A stretch of DNA of 64,000 bases from Bullifex porci (GTDB taxonomy: Bacteria; Spirochaetota; Spirochaetia; Sphaerochaetales; Sphaerochaetaceae). Each line of letters begins with the position of its first letter. Position 1 is the first letter of the stretch. Made by a program: the position numbers and the translations under genes. The stretch is from assembly GCF_009695635.1 (NCBI RefSeq), contig NZ_VUNN01000010.1:1-64000 (forward strand). The letters are read 5' to 3'. The notes under the pieces were generated by a model. That model was not told where the DNA came from. It saw only the letters and a list, made by a program, of their open reading frames with translations, and ran no database searches. Below, in pieces: positions 7,129 through 15,462 of the stretch.

Positions 7129-7941
7129 TTATTCCCAACTAATATTCAACTCATTAAGCATTTTCTTAACGGACTCAACTGCCATTCTATATTTATCAGG
7201 TGAAGTTGATCCCCCAAATTGACCAGCAATATCAAGATGAGGTTCCATAGAAATAAACATATCTTTATCTCTATGTTGATTAAAAACATACTTAATATTG
7301 GAGTCTCCTTCTCCAGGTACCTTCATTATTTTTTCTTTGATAGAATAATCTTTTACATGAATATATGTAATGTAATCATGCATATTCTTCTCAGCTTCAA
7401 TAACATCTTCACCAGCTACAGAATAATTAGCAGGATCAAAAACTAGTCCAAAATTAGGTGAATTAAGCTCCTTCGCAATTTCTCTTGATTGTAAACTAAG
7501 CTCTCCATAAATTGCATGCTCATTCTCATGAAGTAGAATAATATTACTCTCTCTTGCAATTTCTGCCATCTTTGCAAGACGTTTAAATACTTCTTCCCTT
7601 TTTTCTAAAATGTTTCCTTTAGAATAAAAGGAGAATACTCGAACAAAAGAACATCCAAAGTATTTTGCAAGAAAAATAGCTCTATCAAGTCTATTAAGCT
7701 CATATGAAAAATCATCTTCAATATAAGTTTTTCCTATAGGAGAACCTATACAAGAGACTTTGATACCATATTGACTGGAAATATCTTTTATCTTTTTTAT
7801 ATGATCATCAGATAGCTCCATAACATTAATGCCCCATGCAGATCTGAGCTCAAAATATTTCAAGCCCATATCATGCCAAATTGACATTTGTTTCTCAAAA
7901 TCTCGATCTAGTTCATCTGCAAAACCTGAAATATGAAACAT
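7129..7941 (-). CDS. Sugar phosphate isomerase/epimerase, second copy
   Basis: The 270-residue paralogue of the next gene opens MFHISGFADELDRDFEKQMS. Likely metal ligands are Glu in ILLHENEHAIYG, Asp in GLVFDPANYSVAG, His in YIHVKDYS and Glu in MFISMEPHLD. The HVKD and GEGDSNIKYVF segments are typical of IolE/hydroxypyruvate-isomerase-like members. Two distantly related copies side by side suggest successive isomerisations of the substrate imported by the adjacent TctABC system. It starts 13 bases after the tctA stop. Confidence 0.86.
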   Translation of the reverse strand: MFHISGFADELDRDFEKQMSIWHDMGLKYFELRSAWGINVMELSDDHIKKIKDISSQYGIKVSCIGSPIGKTYIEDDFSYELNRLDRAIFLAKYFGCSFVRVFSFYSKGNILEKREEVFKRLAKMAEIARESNIILLHENEHAIYGELSLQSREIAKELNSPNFGLVFDPANYSVAGEDVIEAEKNMHDYITYIHVKDYSIKEKIMKVPGEGDSNIKYVFNQHRDKDMFISMEPHLDIAGQFGGSTSPDKYRMAVESVKKMLNELNISWE

Positions 7942-7954
7942 ATAGCCTCCTTAA

Positions 7955-9460
7955 TCACTTTTTCTTTGCTAAACGTCTTCTATTCATTAAGTTTGAATAT
8001 ACCTTTGTTTGAGAAATTATAAGGTAAGCAATCAATAACATAAAGAATATTGAAATTGGTCTTGTAAAGAAAATACCAAGATTACCATCATGAAGTATTA
8101 AAGCTCTTCTAAGGTTTTCATCCGCTGTATTTCCTAGAATAATTCCTAGTAGAAATGGTGCTCCAGGGAAATGCATATAGCTCATAGCAATACCTAATAA
8201 GCCAAAAACAAACATCAACTTAATATCAAATAATCTATTTGAAACTACAAAAGAACCGATTACACAACAGATAAATACTATTGGCATTAATATTTTTGCA
8301 TCAACAGAAAGAACTTTAACAGAGAATTTTGAAATACCCATAGCTAAAACCCACATGATACAAGAAGCCAATGACATAAATATTATTACATAATACAAGA
8401 ACTCAGGAGTATCACTCATAAGCATTGGACCAGGTCTATATCCATGCATCCAGAATGCGGCAAGAAGTACTGCAGCAGATGTACTTCCAGGTATCGCAAG
8501 TGATAATACAGGAATAATCGCACCTCCAATTGCAGCATTATTTCCAGCTTCAGCAGAGCAAACGCCATCAATACAGCCCTTACCCCACAGCTCTGGAGTC
8601 TTAGATCTTTTCTTTTCTGCCCAATATGAAATCCAGCCACCAGTATCTTCACCTACACCAGGAATTGCTCCCATTGACATTCCTAATAATCCACTTCGTA
8701 AAATATTAAACCAGTTTCTACCTAAAATAGATAATCCCTCTTTAATACTGTACTTAGAATTGGTAACCATCTCAGTTTTTTTAGAAGAAATAGCTCTTAT
8801 AACCTCTGGGAAGCCAAAGATACCAATCATTACAGGAAGAAGTGAAATACCTGCTGAAAGATTCATATTACCAAATGTAAATCTCTTATATGAGTAGATT
8901 GTTTCAAGTCCTACTTGGCTCATTAATAGGCCAATAAAACCACTAATCCATCCCTTTAGAGGATCACCATTTGAGGTTAAGTTTCCACAAATTACAATAC
9001 CAAATACTGCAAGTAAGAACATTTCATGACTCATGAATTTCAATGCAAATTTAGTAAGTATAGGTGTAAAGAATGCAACACAAATGATACTAATTAATGT
9101 ACCAAAGAAAGATGAACCTGTTGCTACGAATATAGCAAGTCCAGCTTTTCCTTTTTTTGCTAAAGGATGACCTTCCATAGCTGTAGCAGCTGATGCAGGT
9201 GTTCCAGGAATATTCAATAATATAGCTGATTGGTTTCCACCAGAGATAGCACCAATATATATTGCTAATAAAGACAATATAGCTAATGGGCCACTAAAAT
9301 TATATGTCAATCCAGTTAATAATGCTACGGCCATTGTAGAGGTCAAGCCCGGGAGCATTCCAAATAACAGACCAACAAATACAGATAAAATTAAAGCTAG
9401 AATACCCATTGGAGAAAGGGCGATACTAAAAGCCTCTGCAATATATGCTAATACATCCAT
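7955..9460 (-). CDS. tctA: Tripartite tricarboxylate transporter large permease TctA
   Basis: The 501-residue inner-membrane protein has about 12 membrane segments, including the family hallmark GMLPGLTSTMAVALL near the N-terminus and the repeat-like segment AIPGSTSAAVLLAAF. TctA is the main channel of the TTT system, which imports carboxylates by a cation gradient using a periplasmic binding protein. It follows tctB by 14 bases and precedes the epimerases by 13. Given that company the ligand may be a sugar acid, not citrate. Confidence 0.95.
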   Translation of the reverse strand: MDVLAYIAEAFSIALSPMGILALILSVFVGLLFGMLPGLTSTMAVALLTGLTYNFSGPLAILSLLAIYIGAISGGNQSAILLNIPGTPASAATAMEGHPLAKKGKAGLAIFVATGSSFFGTLISIICVAFFTPILTKFALKFMSHEMFLLAVFGIVICGNLTSNGDPLKGWISGFIGLLMSQVGLETIYSYKRFTFGNMNLSAGISLLPVMIGIFGFPEVIRAISSKKTEMVTNSKYSIKEGLSILGRNWFNILRSGLLGMSMGAIPGVGEDTGGWISYWAEKKRSKTPELWGKGCIDGVCSAEAGNNAAIGGAIIPVLSLAIPGSTSAAVLLAAFWMHGYRPGPMLMSDTPEFLYYVIIFMSLASCIMWVLAMGISKFSVKVLSVDAKILMPIVFICCVIGSFVVSNRLFDIKLMFVFGLLGIAMSYMHFPGAPFLLGIILGNTADENLRRALILHDGNLGIFFTRPISIFFMLLIAYLIISQTKVYSNLMNRRRLAKKK

Positions 9461-9474
9461 AATTTCTCCTCCTC

Positions 9475-9990
9475 TTAAGGCATTGGAACTTTAAATATTA
9501 CTTGGAAAACTAAGATAATTGCACCGGTAGCACACGCAGAAATAACAACCATCTTTAAAATTCTTTTCCAAGATTTCTCAAAATTAACAAATATTAGAAT
9601 TGCTGATAATGCAATAAAAGTTGCTATAGCAAAAGGAAGCTTACCTACCATAAAATAAATGTAGATAAAGAACATTAATAAAATTACAAGAGACTTATGT
9701 ACACTTTTACTTTTTACAAATTCTAAGGAAAAGTTTTTTAAGTCCTTTAAGCATACAGAAAAAGAATGCTCTTTAACTGTTCGATAAAAGTAAATTATTG
9801 ACATCAGCAAAAGAGCTGAACCAATGATAAAAGGCATCAATCCTGATGAATAGTAAAATTCATCAACATAGTCATCCTTCCAATATACAAAGCTCATAAT
9901 GATTACATATACAGAAACTGCAAAAATAATCACTGAGGCTAAAATATCTAAACCACATCGTGTTTCAGGTCGTTTTTTTTCTTCACTCAT
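9475..9990 (-). CDS. tctB: Tripartite tricarboxylate transporter small permease TctB
   Basis: This is the small four-helix membrane subunit of the TTT transporter: a short basic N-terminus (MSEEKKRPETRCGLD) and four hydrophobic segments. ATG at 9990 is chosen. An upstream in-frame ATG at 10029 would translate straight through the stem-loop at 10004-10030 and gives a non-family N-terminus. The product is about 171 residues, within the normal 150-180. It lies between tctC and tctA in one operon. Confidence 0.88.
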   Translation of the reverse strand: MSEEKKRPETRCGLDILASVIIFAVSVYVIIMSFVYWKDDYVDEFYYSSGLMPFIIGSALLLMSIIYFYRTVKEHSFSVCLKDLKNFSLEFVKSKSVHKSLVILLMFFIYIYFMVGKLPFAIATFIALSAILIFVNFEKSWKRILKMVVISACATGAIILVFQVIFKVPMP

Positions 9991-10003
9991 AGTATTTACA
10001 TAT

Positions 10004-10030
10004 AATGCCAGGGGAATTATCCCTGGCATT
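10004..10030 (-). terminator. Intercistronic stem-loop after tctC
   Basis: A perfect 10-bp stem, AATGCCAGGG with CCCTGGCATT, encloses a 7-base loop 22 bases after the tctC stop. No T run follows. It probably stabilises the tctC message or partly ends transcription, so that the binding protein is made in excess of the permeases. Confidence 0.7.
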
Positions 10031-10052
10031 TACTTAAACTCATTCTCTTTTA

Positions 10053-11072
10053 TTAGCGAGAATATCCGTAAACTTCAGGTGACTTTTTAGCTTCACCAAG
10101 ATCATACAATGTATAACCGATAGATCTTACAGCATCATCCTTAAGCTTATTTGATGATTCAATAGTCATATTCTGAAGAAGAATCATACCCTTTTCATTT
10201 GAGAAGTTCTTAGCTTTTTCAGACTGACATGCCTTAATAAATGCATCTTCAAGAACCTTCTTATTTGCTTCAGGAACATCAGATGGGAACATCAAACCAA
10301 ATGCATCACCAATTGGGAGAGATGAAGCGAGTTCAGGAATATAGTTCTTAATAGATGGAACTGTGTAGCTTACTCCATCAAGAACGAGGTCATCTTCTGT
10401 TAAAGCACATAATGCAACTAAATCACCAGATCTAAGAAGATCAATCATTTCATTTGAAAGCTGTGATGTGAAATCTACTTCACCAGCGAGAAGAGCTGTA
10501 ATTGCAGCAGCACCACCACTATAGCTAATATTCTTTCCCTTACCCATTGTCTTATCAGTAGCAGAAAGAACCATTACAGCATTGTAACCAGATGAACCTA
10601 CACCTGCTACACCATTCTTTAATGTACCAGCTGGATTATCTTTTAAAGCTTTATAGAGATCTTCAAAGCTCTTATAAGGGCTATTCTTTGAAACAGCAAT
10701 TACACATGGGACATAGTAAGCTGCCATATAATCCCAATCTTTTGGAGACCAGTCAGCAAGACCCATAATACCGTGTGAGTGTGGAGTTGCATTAGCAATT
10801 AATGTATATCCATCATGTGGTTTTAGGCGACAATCATTCATACCAACTGTACCTGTAGCACCTGGAGTATTTACAACACTAATATTAACACCCAATGTCT
10901 TTGACATATCATCAACAAGAAGTCTTCCGATAAGGTCTGATGAACCACCTGCATTCCATGGAACAATAAGTGTCATATCCTTGCTTGGGAATGGCTTTTC
11001 ACTTGCACCCTGTGCGAATACAGATGCACAGATAACTAATACAGCGATAAGAGAAACTATAACTTTCTTCAT
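10053..11072 (-). CDS. tctC: TctC/Bug-family periplasmic solute-binding protein
   Basis: A signal peptide (MKKVIVSLIAVLVICASVFA, then QGASEK) is followed by a Bug-family binding domain with the conserved N-terminal IVPWNAGGSSDLIGRLL, VVNTPGATGTVGM and SYSGGAAAITALLAGEVDFT motifs. It captures a carboxylate in the periplasm for TctAB. AAGGAG lies 7 bases before the ATG. It is the first gene of tctCBA plus two epimerases. The promoter at 11094-11122 closely matches that of the enolase/ABC operon, so the two systems are probably induced together. Confidence 0.94.
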   Translation of the reverse strand: MKKVIVSLIAVLVICASVFAQGASEKPFPSKDMTLIVPWNAGGSSDLIGRLLVDDMSKTLGVNISVVNTPGATGTVGMNDCRLKPHDGYTLIANATPHSHGIMGLADWSPKDWDYMAAYYVPCVIAVSKNSPYKSFEDLYKALKDNPAGTLKNGVAGVGSSGYNAVMVLSATDKTMGKGKNISYSGGAAAITALLAGEVDFTSQLSNEMIDLLRSGDLVALCALTEDDLVLDGVSYTVPSIKNYIPELASSLPIGDAFGLMFPSDVPEANKKVLEDAFIKACQSEKAKNFSNEKGMILLQNMTIESSNKLKDDAVRSIGYTLYDLGEAKKSPEVYGYSR

Positions 11073-11093
11073 TTTTTATCTCCTTTTTATTTC

Positions 11094-11122
11094 ATTATTT
11101 TATCGGATTTTTAATTTGTCAA
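11094..11122 (-). promoter_or_regulatory. Promoter of the tctCBA operon
   Basis: On the minus strand TTGACA (11122-11117), a 17-base spacer and AATAAT (11099-11094) lie about 22 bases before tctC. The spacer matches that of the promoter at 21465-21493 at 12 of 17 positions, including a shared CGATA next to the -10, so a common regulator may bind here. Confidence 0.65.
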
Positions 11123-11239
11123 CTAATTTTATTAATATCTTATTTTTTACTTTATAGGTATTTTTTTAACAATAGCAATCAAATTATGCCATCATTTTTT
11201 AAATAGATAATTAATATTAATTCATATCATTCCTAATTT

Positions 11240-12403
11240 CTAAACAATCTTTCCGCATTTAATAACTTTATCAATATTGAAGTCCTTATCAAATAATATT
11301 AAATCAGCTCTTTTCCCTTCCTTTATATCTCCCGTAATTTTGTCTATTCCAATAAGTGATGCTGGTTGAGTAGATGTAATACAAGAAGCCTCAGAAGGTG
11401 TTAAGCCAACGATATTAATTAGAGTTCTTACTAAGGTATCTCCAGTAGCAATAGAGCCTGCAAAGCATGACCTATCTGGCATTTTTGCGATATTATCCTC
11501 AATAATTACCTTTGTACCATTATTTTTAGGACCCAAAATAGATTCCCCATCACCACAACCTGCGGCTCTCATGCTATCAGAACATGTAATTATCTTTCTC
11601 TTATCTTTAAATCTAAAAATAAAGTCTAGCAAAGAAGGAGGTAGATGGAGTCCATCAGCTATTATCTCAACATTTAAATCGTCTATTAAATAGCCCGCTT
11701 CAATTGTACCAAGTATTCTAAAGCCTCCCTTACGAGTTATTGAGCTCATACCAGAGTAGAAATGAGTTAAAAGTGATAAGCCATGGTCAAAAGCCTTTGT
11801 TATATCTTCATAGGTTGCAGCTGTGTGTCCAGCAGAAATTAATATATTCTGTTTATTAAGCTCATCCATCAGCCCAATTGCTCCATCTAATTCAGGTGCA
11901 ATTGACCAACGTTTAATAATGCCTTCACCCTTTTCTAATATCCTTGAATAATCTTTTTTATTGGGAGTTCGTATATATCTTTCATCTTGAGCTCCCTTTT
12001 GGATAGGGTCAAAATAAGGCCCCTCAAGGTGTACACCAGGCATATTAGGAAGTATTTCTTTAGAGCTACTTACTTTTCTAAAATTATCTAAAAATAAAAA
12101 CAAATCCTCATCTGATGATGTAAGAGTTGTTGGTAGTAAAGTTGTTGTACCATGAGTAAGAGCTGATTTAGCTGCTGAAATTATATCTTCAGTGCTACCA
12201 TCCATGTAATCAAAACCACCACTTCCGTGTGTATGAAGATCGACAACTCCAGGATACAAATATTTTCCTTCTCCATCTAAGACACAATCAGCACTAACAA
12301 TACTATTTGATAGCTCTTTTATTATTCCGTCTTCAATAATTACATTGCATTTTCTTATCTTATCCTTTAGTACAGCAAATACATTATTTATTGCTATTCT
12401 CAT
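11240..12403 (-). CDS. nagA: N-acetylglucosamine-6-phosphate deacetylase
   Basis: NagA hydrolyses GlcNAc-6-phosphate to glucosamine-6-phosphate and acetate. The 387-residue amidohydrolase shows VVDLHTHGSGGFDYMDG, the metal-ligand Glu in GVHLEGPYFDP, His in ISAGHTAA and THFYSGMS, DGLHLPP for phosphate/sugar contact, and the catalytic Asp in TCSDSMRAAG. A GGGGG Shine-Dalgarno precedes the ATG, which overlaps the end of the GntR gene by 20 bases, so the two are coupled. nagB is divergent just upstream, completing the route to fructose-6-phosphate. Confidence 0.95.
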   Translation of the reverse strand: MRIAINNVFAVLKDKIRKCNVIIEDGIIKELSNSIVSADCVLDGEGKYLYPGVVDLHTHGSGGFDYMDGSTEDIISAAKSALTHGTTTLLPTTLTSSDEDLFLFLDNFRKVSSSKEILPNMPGVHLEGPYFDPIQKGAQDERYIRTPNKKDYSRILEKGEGIIKRWSIAPELDGAIGLMDELNKQNILISAGHTAATYEDITKAFDHGLSLLTHFYSGMSSITRKGGFRILGTIEAGYLIDDLNVEIIADGLHLPPSLLDFIFRFKDKRKIITCSDSMRAAGCGDGESILGPKNNGTKVIIEDNIAKMPDRSCFAGSIATGDTLVRTLINIVGLTPSEASCITSTQPASLIGIDKITGDIKEGKRADLILFDKDFNIDKVIKCGKIV

Positions 12404-13061
12404 AGTACCCCCTAATCATTTCAAAAATTAAAGCTCCATACTTCTCTAAAGCCTTTATTTTCTGTGTATATCCTTTACTAATTGACTTTGTAAGTAGCTT
12501 TGATGCTTTTTCTTTGTCACCTACTTTAAGAGAACTTATTATCTGCTTATATTCGTCAGCTGCTTTTTTATTTACGCTAGCTAATGATATTACATTAGCT
12601 AACTTCATTCTTGAATAAATACTTTTATAGCTAGCAGATAATATTGAATTATCGTATGTCGCAAATAGCAAATTGTGAAACTCTAAGTCTATATCAAGCG
12701 CATTTACATAGTTTTGTCCTTTAATATAGTTCTCTTCTTTCTTAATTAATTCTTCTGCCTTCTCTAAATCAATATTTTCATTATGTTTGATAATATAAGG
12801 TTCTAAACATAATCTTGCCTCATAAAGAGAATCCAAAAAGTGTCTATCTAATTTAACCACATTAAAGCTTGAATTACTTTTTTCAACAATTCCATCAGAT
12901 AATAGCATTAACAAGGCTTGTCTAATTGGAGTTCTACTAATATTCAGTTTTCCACTTAAAGTATAATCAGATAGCACTTCACCAGGTGCTATCTTATATG
13001 TGAAGATCATTTCTTTTATTTTATTATAGGAATATAATACTAAATTATTTTGTGTACACAT
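12384..13061 (-). CDS. GntR-family (FadR/FCD type) transcriptional regulator
   Basis: The N-terminal winged helix includes KIKEMIFTYKIAPGEVLSDYTLSGKLNISRTPIRQALLML, and a C-terminal all-helical FCD domain has the DxxFHxLL ligand/metal motif (DLEFHNLLFATY). The 225-residue length is typical. It is co-transcribed with nagA and diverges from nagB. Palindromes TGTGTACACA and ATTGTATACAAT overlap its start codon and promoter, pointing to autoregulation. No Shine-Dalgarno is present: the -10 box is 10 bases before the ATG, so the message is probably leaderless. The ligand is likely an amino-sugar phosphate. Confidence 0.9.
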   Translation of the reverse strand: MCTQNNLVLYSYNKIKEMIFTYKIAPGEVLSDYTLSGKLNISRTPIRQALLMLLSDGIVEKSNSSFNVVKLDRHFLDSLYEARLCLEPYIIKHNENIDLEKAEELIKKEENYIKGQNYVNALDIDLEFHNLLFATYDNSILSASYKSIYSRMKLANVISLASVNKKAADEYKQIISSLKVGDKEKASKLLTKSISKGYTQKIKALEKYGALIFEMIRGYYENSNK

Positions 13062-13077
13062 ATTGTATACAATTATA
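13051..13077 (-). promoter_or_regulatory. GntR operators overlapping the gntR promoter and start codon
   Basis: Two perfect palindromes, TGTGTACACA (13051-13060) and ATTGTATACAAT (13062-13073), have the N-TNGT-N-TACNAN form of FadR-type GntR sites. The second overlaps the minus-strand TATAAT (13077-13072), the expected start of transcription and the initiation codon (13061). A weak -35 (ATTGAA) is 17 bases upstream of the -10. Confidence 0.72.
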
Positions 13078-13135
13078 TTACAGATTATTTATATTTCAAT
13101 AAAAATATTTTCTTTATTAATATATAAATATTTTC

Positions 13136-13165
13136 TTGACTTAATAAACAATCCCCTATTAATCT
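13136..13165 (+). promoter_or_regulatory. Putative nagB promoter
   Basis: TTGACT (13136-13141) is followed after 18 bases by TAATCT (13160-13165), about 20 bases before the nagB start. The -10 is weak, so this is a tentative call. Confidence 0.4.
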
Positions 13166-13184
13166 ATTAAATATTGGAGGAAAA

Positions 13185-13934
13185 ATGATAGAAAAAAAAT
13201 TTGATAATATTAATTTATTTATCTTTCCAACAAGAGAAGAAATGGGAAAAAAAGCTGCAGATGATGCTGAAATATGTATAAATAAGTTACTAAAGAATAA
13301 ATCAGAGATTAACTGTGTCTTTGCGGCAGCTCCATCACAAAATGATTTTCTTGCAGAGCTGGTAACAAGGAATATTGAATGGAATAGAATTAATGCATTC
13401 CATATGGATGAGTATGTTGGTTTTAATATTGGGCATAAAAACTCATTTAACTACTTTCTTTCAAATGCAATTTTTTCTAAGGTCCCATTCAAAAGTGTAA
13501 ACTTAATAGATGGCTCAAAAAAAGATGAAGATAAAAGATATGCTTCTCTATTAAAAAACATAAATATAGATATTACATTTATGGGTATAGGAGAAAATGG
13601 ACACATAGCCTTTAATGATCCATGGGTTGCAGATTTCAAAGATAAAAAGAGTGTAAAAATTGTGAAGCTTGATGAAACATGTAGAATGCAACAAGTCCAT
13701 GATGGATGCTTTGCAACAATAGATGATGTTCCTAAAGAAGCTTTAACATTAACAATACCAAAGCTTTTTTCTAGCAATCATATATTCTGTATAGTACCTA
13801 CAGAAAAGAAGCATGAGGCAACAATCAAAACCTTAAAAGGTGAAATTTCAGAAACCTGCCCTGCTTCTATTCTTCGTCTACATGAGGATGCTAAAATGTA
13901 TATAGACGAAGCTTGTGCAGGAAATTTACTGTAG
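13185..13934 (+). CDS. nagB: Glucosamine-6-phosphate deaminase
   Basis: NagB isomerises and deaminates glucosamine-6-phosphate to fructose-6-phosphate and ammonia. The 249-residue protein has the active-site segments NAFHMDEYVGF and GIGENGHIAFNDPW and the late block VHDGCFATIDDVPKEALTLTIP. It lacks the C-terminal allosteric extension of the 266-residue enterobacterial enzyme, as is usual in other phyla. GGAGG lies 7 bases before the ATG. It is divergent from gntR-nagA and is presumably under the same GntR control. A bidirectional stem-loop follows at 13943. Confidence 0.95.
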   Translation: MIEKKFDNINLFIFPTREEMGKKAADDAEICINKLLKNKSEINCVFAAAPSQNDFLAELVTRNIEWNRINAFHMDEYVGFNIGHKNSFNYFLSNAIFSKVPFKSVNLIDGSKKDEDKRYASLLKNINIDITFMGIGENGHIAFNDPWVADFKDKKSVKIVKLDETCRMQQVHDGCFATIDDVPKEALTLTIPKLFSSNHIFCIVPTEKKHEATIKTLKGEISETCPASILRLHEDAKMYIDEACAGNLL

Positions 13935-13942
13935 ATGATTTT

Positions 13943-13969
13943 GGTCCTGTAGTTTTTACCTGCAGGACT
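13943..13969. terminator. Bidirectional terminator between nagB and the TauE-like gene
   Basis: GGTCCTG (13943-13949) pairs with CAGGACT (13963-13969), extended inward by AG/CT around a bulge, with T-rich sequence on one side and A-rich on the other. It overlaps the stop codon of the converging gene. Confidence 0.75.
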
Positions 13970-14699
13970 AAAACAAAAATTGTTTAGCAATCAAATATAT
14001 TCCATTTAATCCTATAAAAATATAAATAATCTTTTTAAGCAGGAATCCCTCTATTTTTCTCAATAGATTTATACCGATAAGTGATCCTAGAATAAACATT
14101 ATCATTAGGTATAAAATAATAGGAACATCACTTGCTTCATATATACCTGACAATAATCTAACAGAAATGCATGCGATACTTGACAGTAAAAAAAACACTT
14201 GAGAAGATGCAAAGTATTCTATTTTATCATTTATTGATGGTACTAAGTACAAAGCAACAGGGGGACCAGCCAAGCCAAAAAAGGCATTTGTAAAACCTGA
14301 GAATGCTCCCATCAAAAAGCCATTTATCTTGCTAGGGATTATGTTAATATGGTTTACAACAATTAAATAATAGATAGAAAGAACGATAAATAATAATCCT
14401 AGAAGAATTATCATCATTTCTGCTTTTATTGATATTGAAATAATCGAAAAAACAACTCCTAACCCTATGCCAGGAATTAATGCAGGCCATAGTACATCCC
14501 ATCGAATCTTTTTAAAATATATTATTGTAAATACAATATTAATAATTATAACACTACCTTGAACTAAAGCTACAGACTTTGTAACAGGAAAGAAAAATGG
14601 CATTACATTAATTAATAATACAGCCCCACCGAACCCCATTGTAGTTTGAATTATTGCTCCTAAAAAGGCTACACATCCAATTAATAAATACACAACCAT
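13968..14699 (-). CDS. TauE/SafE-family membrane transporter
   Basis: The 243-residue protein is hydrophobic with about eight membrane segments arranged as two repeats (GAIIQTTMGFGGAVLLI... and MGAFSGFTNAFFGLAGPPVALYL), which is the TauE/SafE (sulfite exporter) pattern. Members export sulfite, sulfoacetate or organic acids. It lies 7 bases after the creatininase-like gene in an operon with a dehydrogenase and an ABC importer, so removal of an acidic by-product such as acetate or a sulfonate-derived ion is possible. The ligand cannot be told from sequence. Confidence 0.85.
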   Translation of the reverse strand: MVVYLLIGCVAFLGAIIQTTMGFGGAVLLINVMPFFFPVTKSVALVQGSVIIINIVFTIIYFKKIRWDVLWPALIPGIGLGVVFSIISISIKAEMMIILLGLLFIVLSIYYLIVVNHINIIPSKINGFLMGAFSGFTNAFFGLAGPPVALYLVPSINDKIEYFASSQVFFLLSSIACISVRLLSGIYEASDVPIILYLMIMFILGSLIGINLLRKIEGFLLKKIIYIFIGLNGIYLIAKQFLF

Positions 14700-14706
14700 A
14701 TTTCTT

Positions 14707-15462
14707 TTATTTTAAGACCTCAATTATATTTTTAGAAATTAAGTTTATTGCACGGTCTAATATTATTTTTCCTTTTTCTTCAGAAGCATTTTGTATATTT
14801 CCCCAACTTCCACTTTTACAATATGAATGAAAATTACTATAGGAAGTGCATACATTACTTCCTCCATATAAATGCTTAACTTTTAATTTAATATCTTCTA
14901 TAGGTTGTTCGTTTAGAGCTTTGCTTAAATCAATCAATTTTGAATTTATAGCCAGAGAAACACTTGTGATTTGTTCTGCGCCATGCCCTGTTCCGTATTC
15001 TTTATCCGTTATAATATCACAAGATACTTGAGAACATGCCTTCCAAAAATCAACGAAAGCGCAATTGACTCCCTCAGCATATAGTTTTCGGCATGCACAA
15101 TCAACAGATCTACTATTCAATGAATGAGTAACCAAGAAGACTATATTCTGTGCTGAACTTTTAAAAAAAGAAAGTGCAACATGATAATATAAATCCGACA
15201 AGGTTTTAGTAGGAATATTAACTGTACCTTTAAAATCTTCCATCTCAAGAGTATCACCATATGCAATCACTGGGGCATAACACATATTACAATTATCAGC
15301 AATAATAGGAGCTAAATAGGATGCTATGTGATAATCAATCCCAGTTGTTCCATGCCTCCCACATTGTTCTATAGAAGCAACAGGTATAATAATTCCATTA
15401 TTATTTTGAAGTGCATCAACTACTTCTTCTGATGTTAGAAACGTGATATCTCTAATATTCAT
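14707..15462 (-). CDS. Creatininase-family amidohydrolase
   Basis: The family signature is clear: IIIPVASIEQCGRHGTTGIDYHIA near the N-terminus and GTGHGAEQITSVSLAI later. In creatininase-family enzymes Glu and His of the EQHG motif, the Asp of TD, and the His and Glu of the HxGE motif bind the metals. Here the first His is Cys (EQCG), which could still bind zinc or could alter the site. Relatives include amide hydrolases and the cyclic-ketone hydrolase of inositol breakdown. It overlaps the dehydrogenase gene by 4 bases (15459-15462). The role is probably ring or amide hydrolysis in the island's pathway. Confidence 0.83.
   Translation of the reverse strand: MNIRDITFLTSEEVVDALQNNNGIIIPVASIEQCGRHGTTGIDYHIASYLAPIIADNCNMCYAPVIAYGDTLEMEDFKGTVNIPTKTLSDLYYHVALSFFKSSAQNIVFLVTHSLNSRSVDCACRKLYAEGVNCAFVDFWKACSQVSCDIITDKEYGTGHGAEQITSVSLAINSKLIDLSKALNEQPIEDIKLKVKHLYGGSNVCTSYSNFHSYCKSGSWGNIQNASEEKGKIILDRAINLISKNIIEVLK

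Noticed and set aside
9991-10029. 13-residue N-terminal extension of TctB
   Set aside because: It is encoded by the tctC-tctB stem-loop and does not resemble TctB N-termini.
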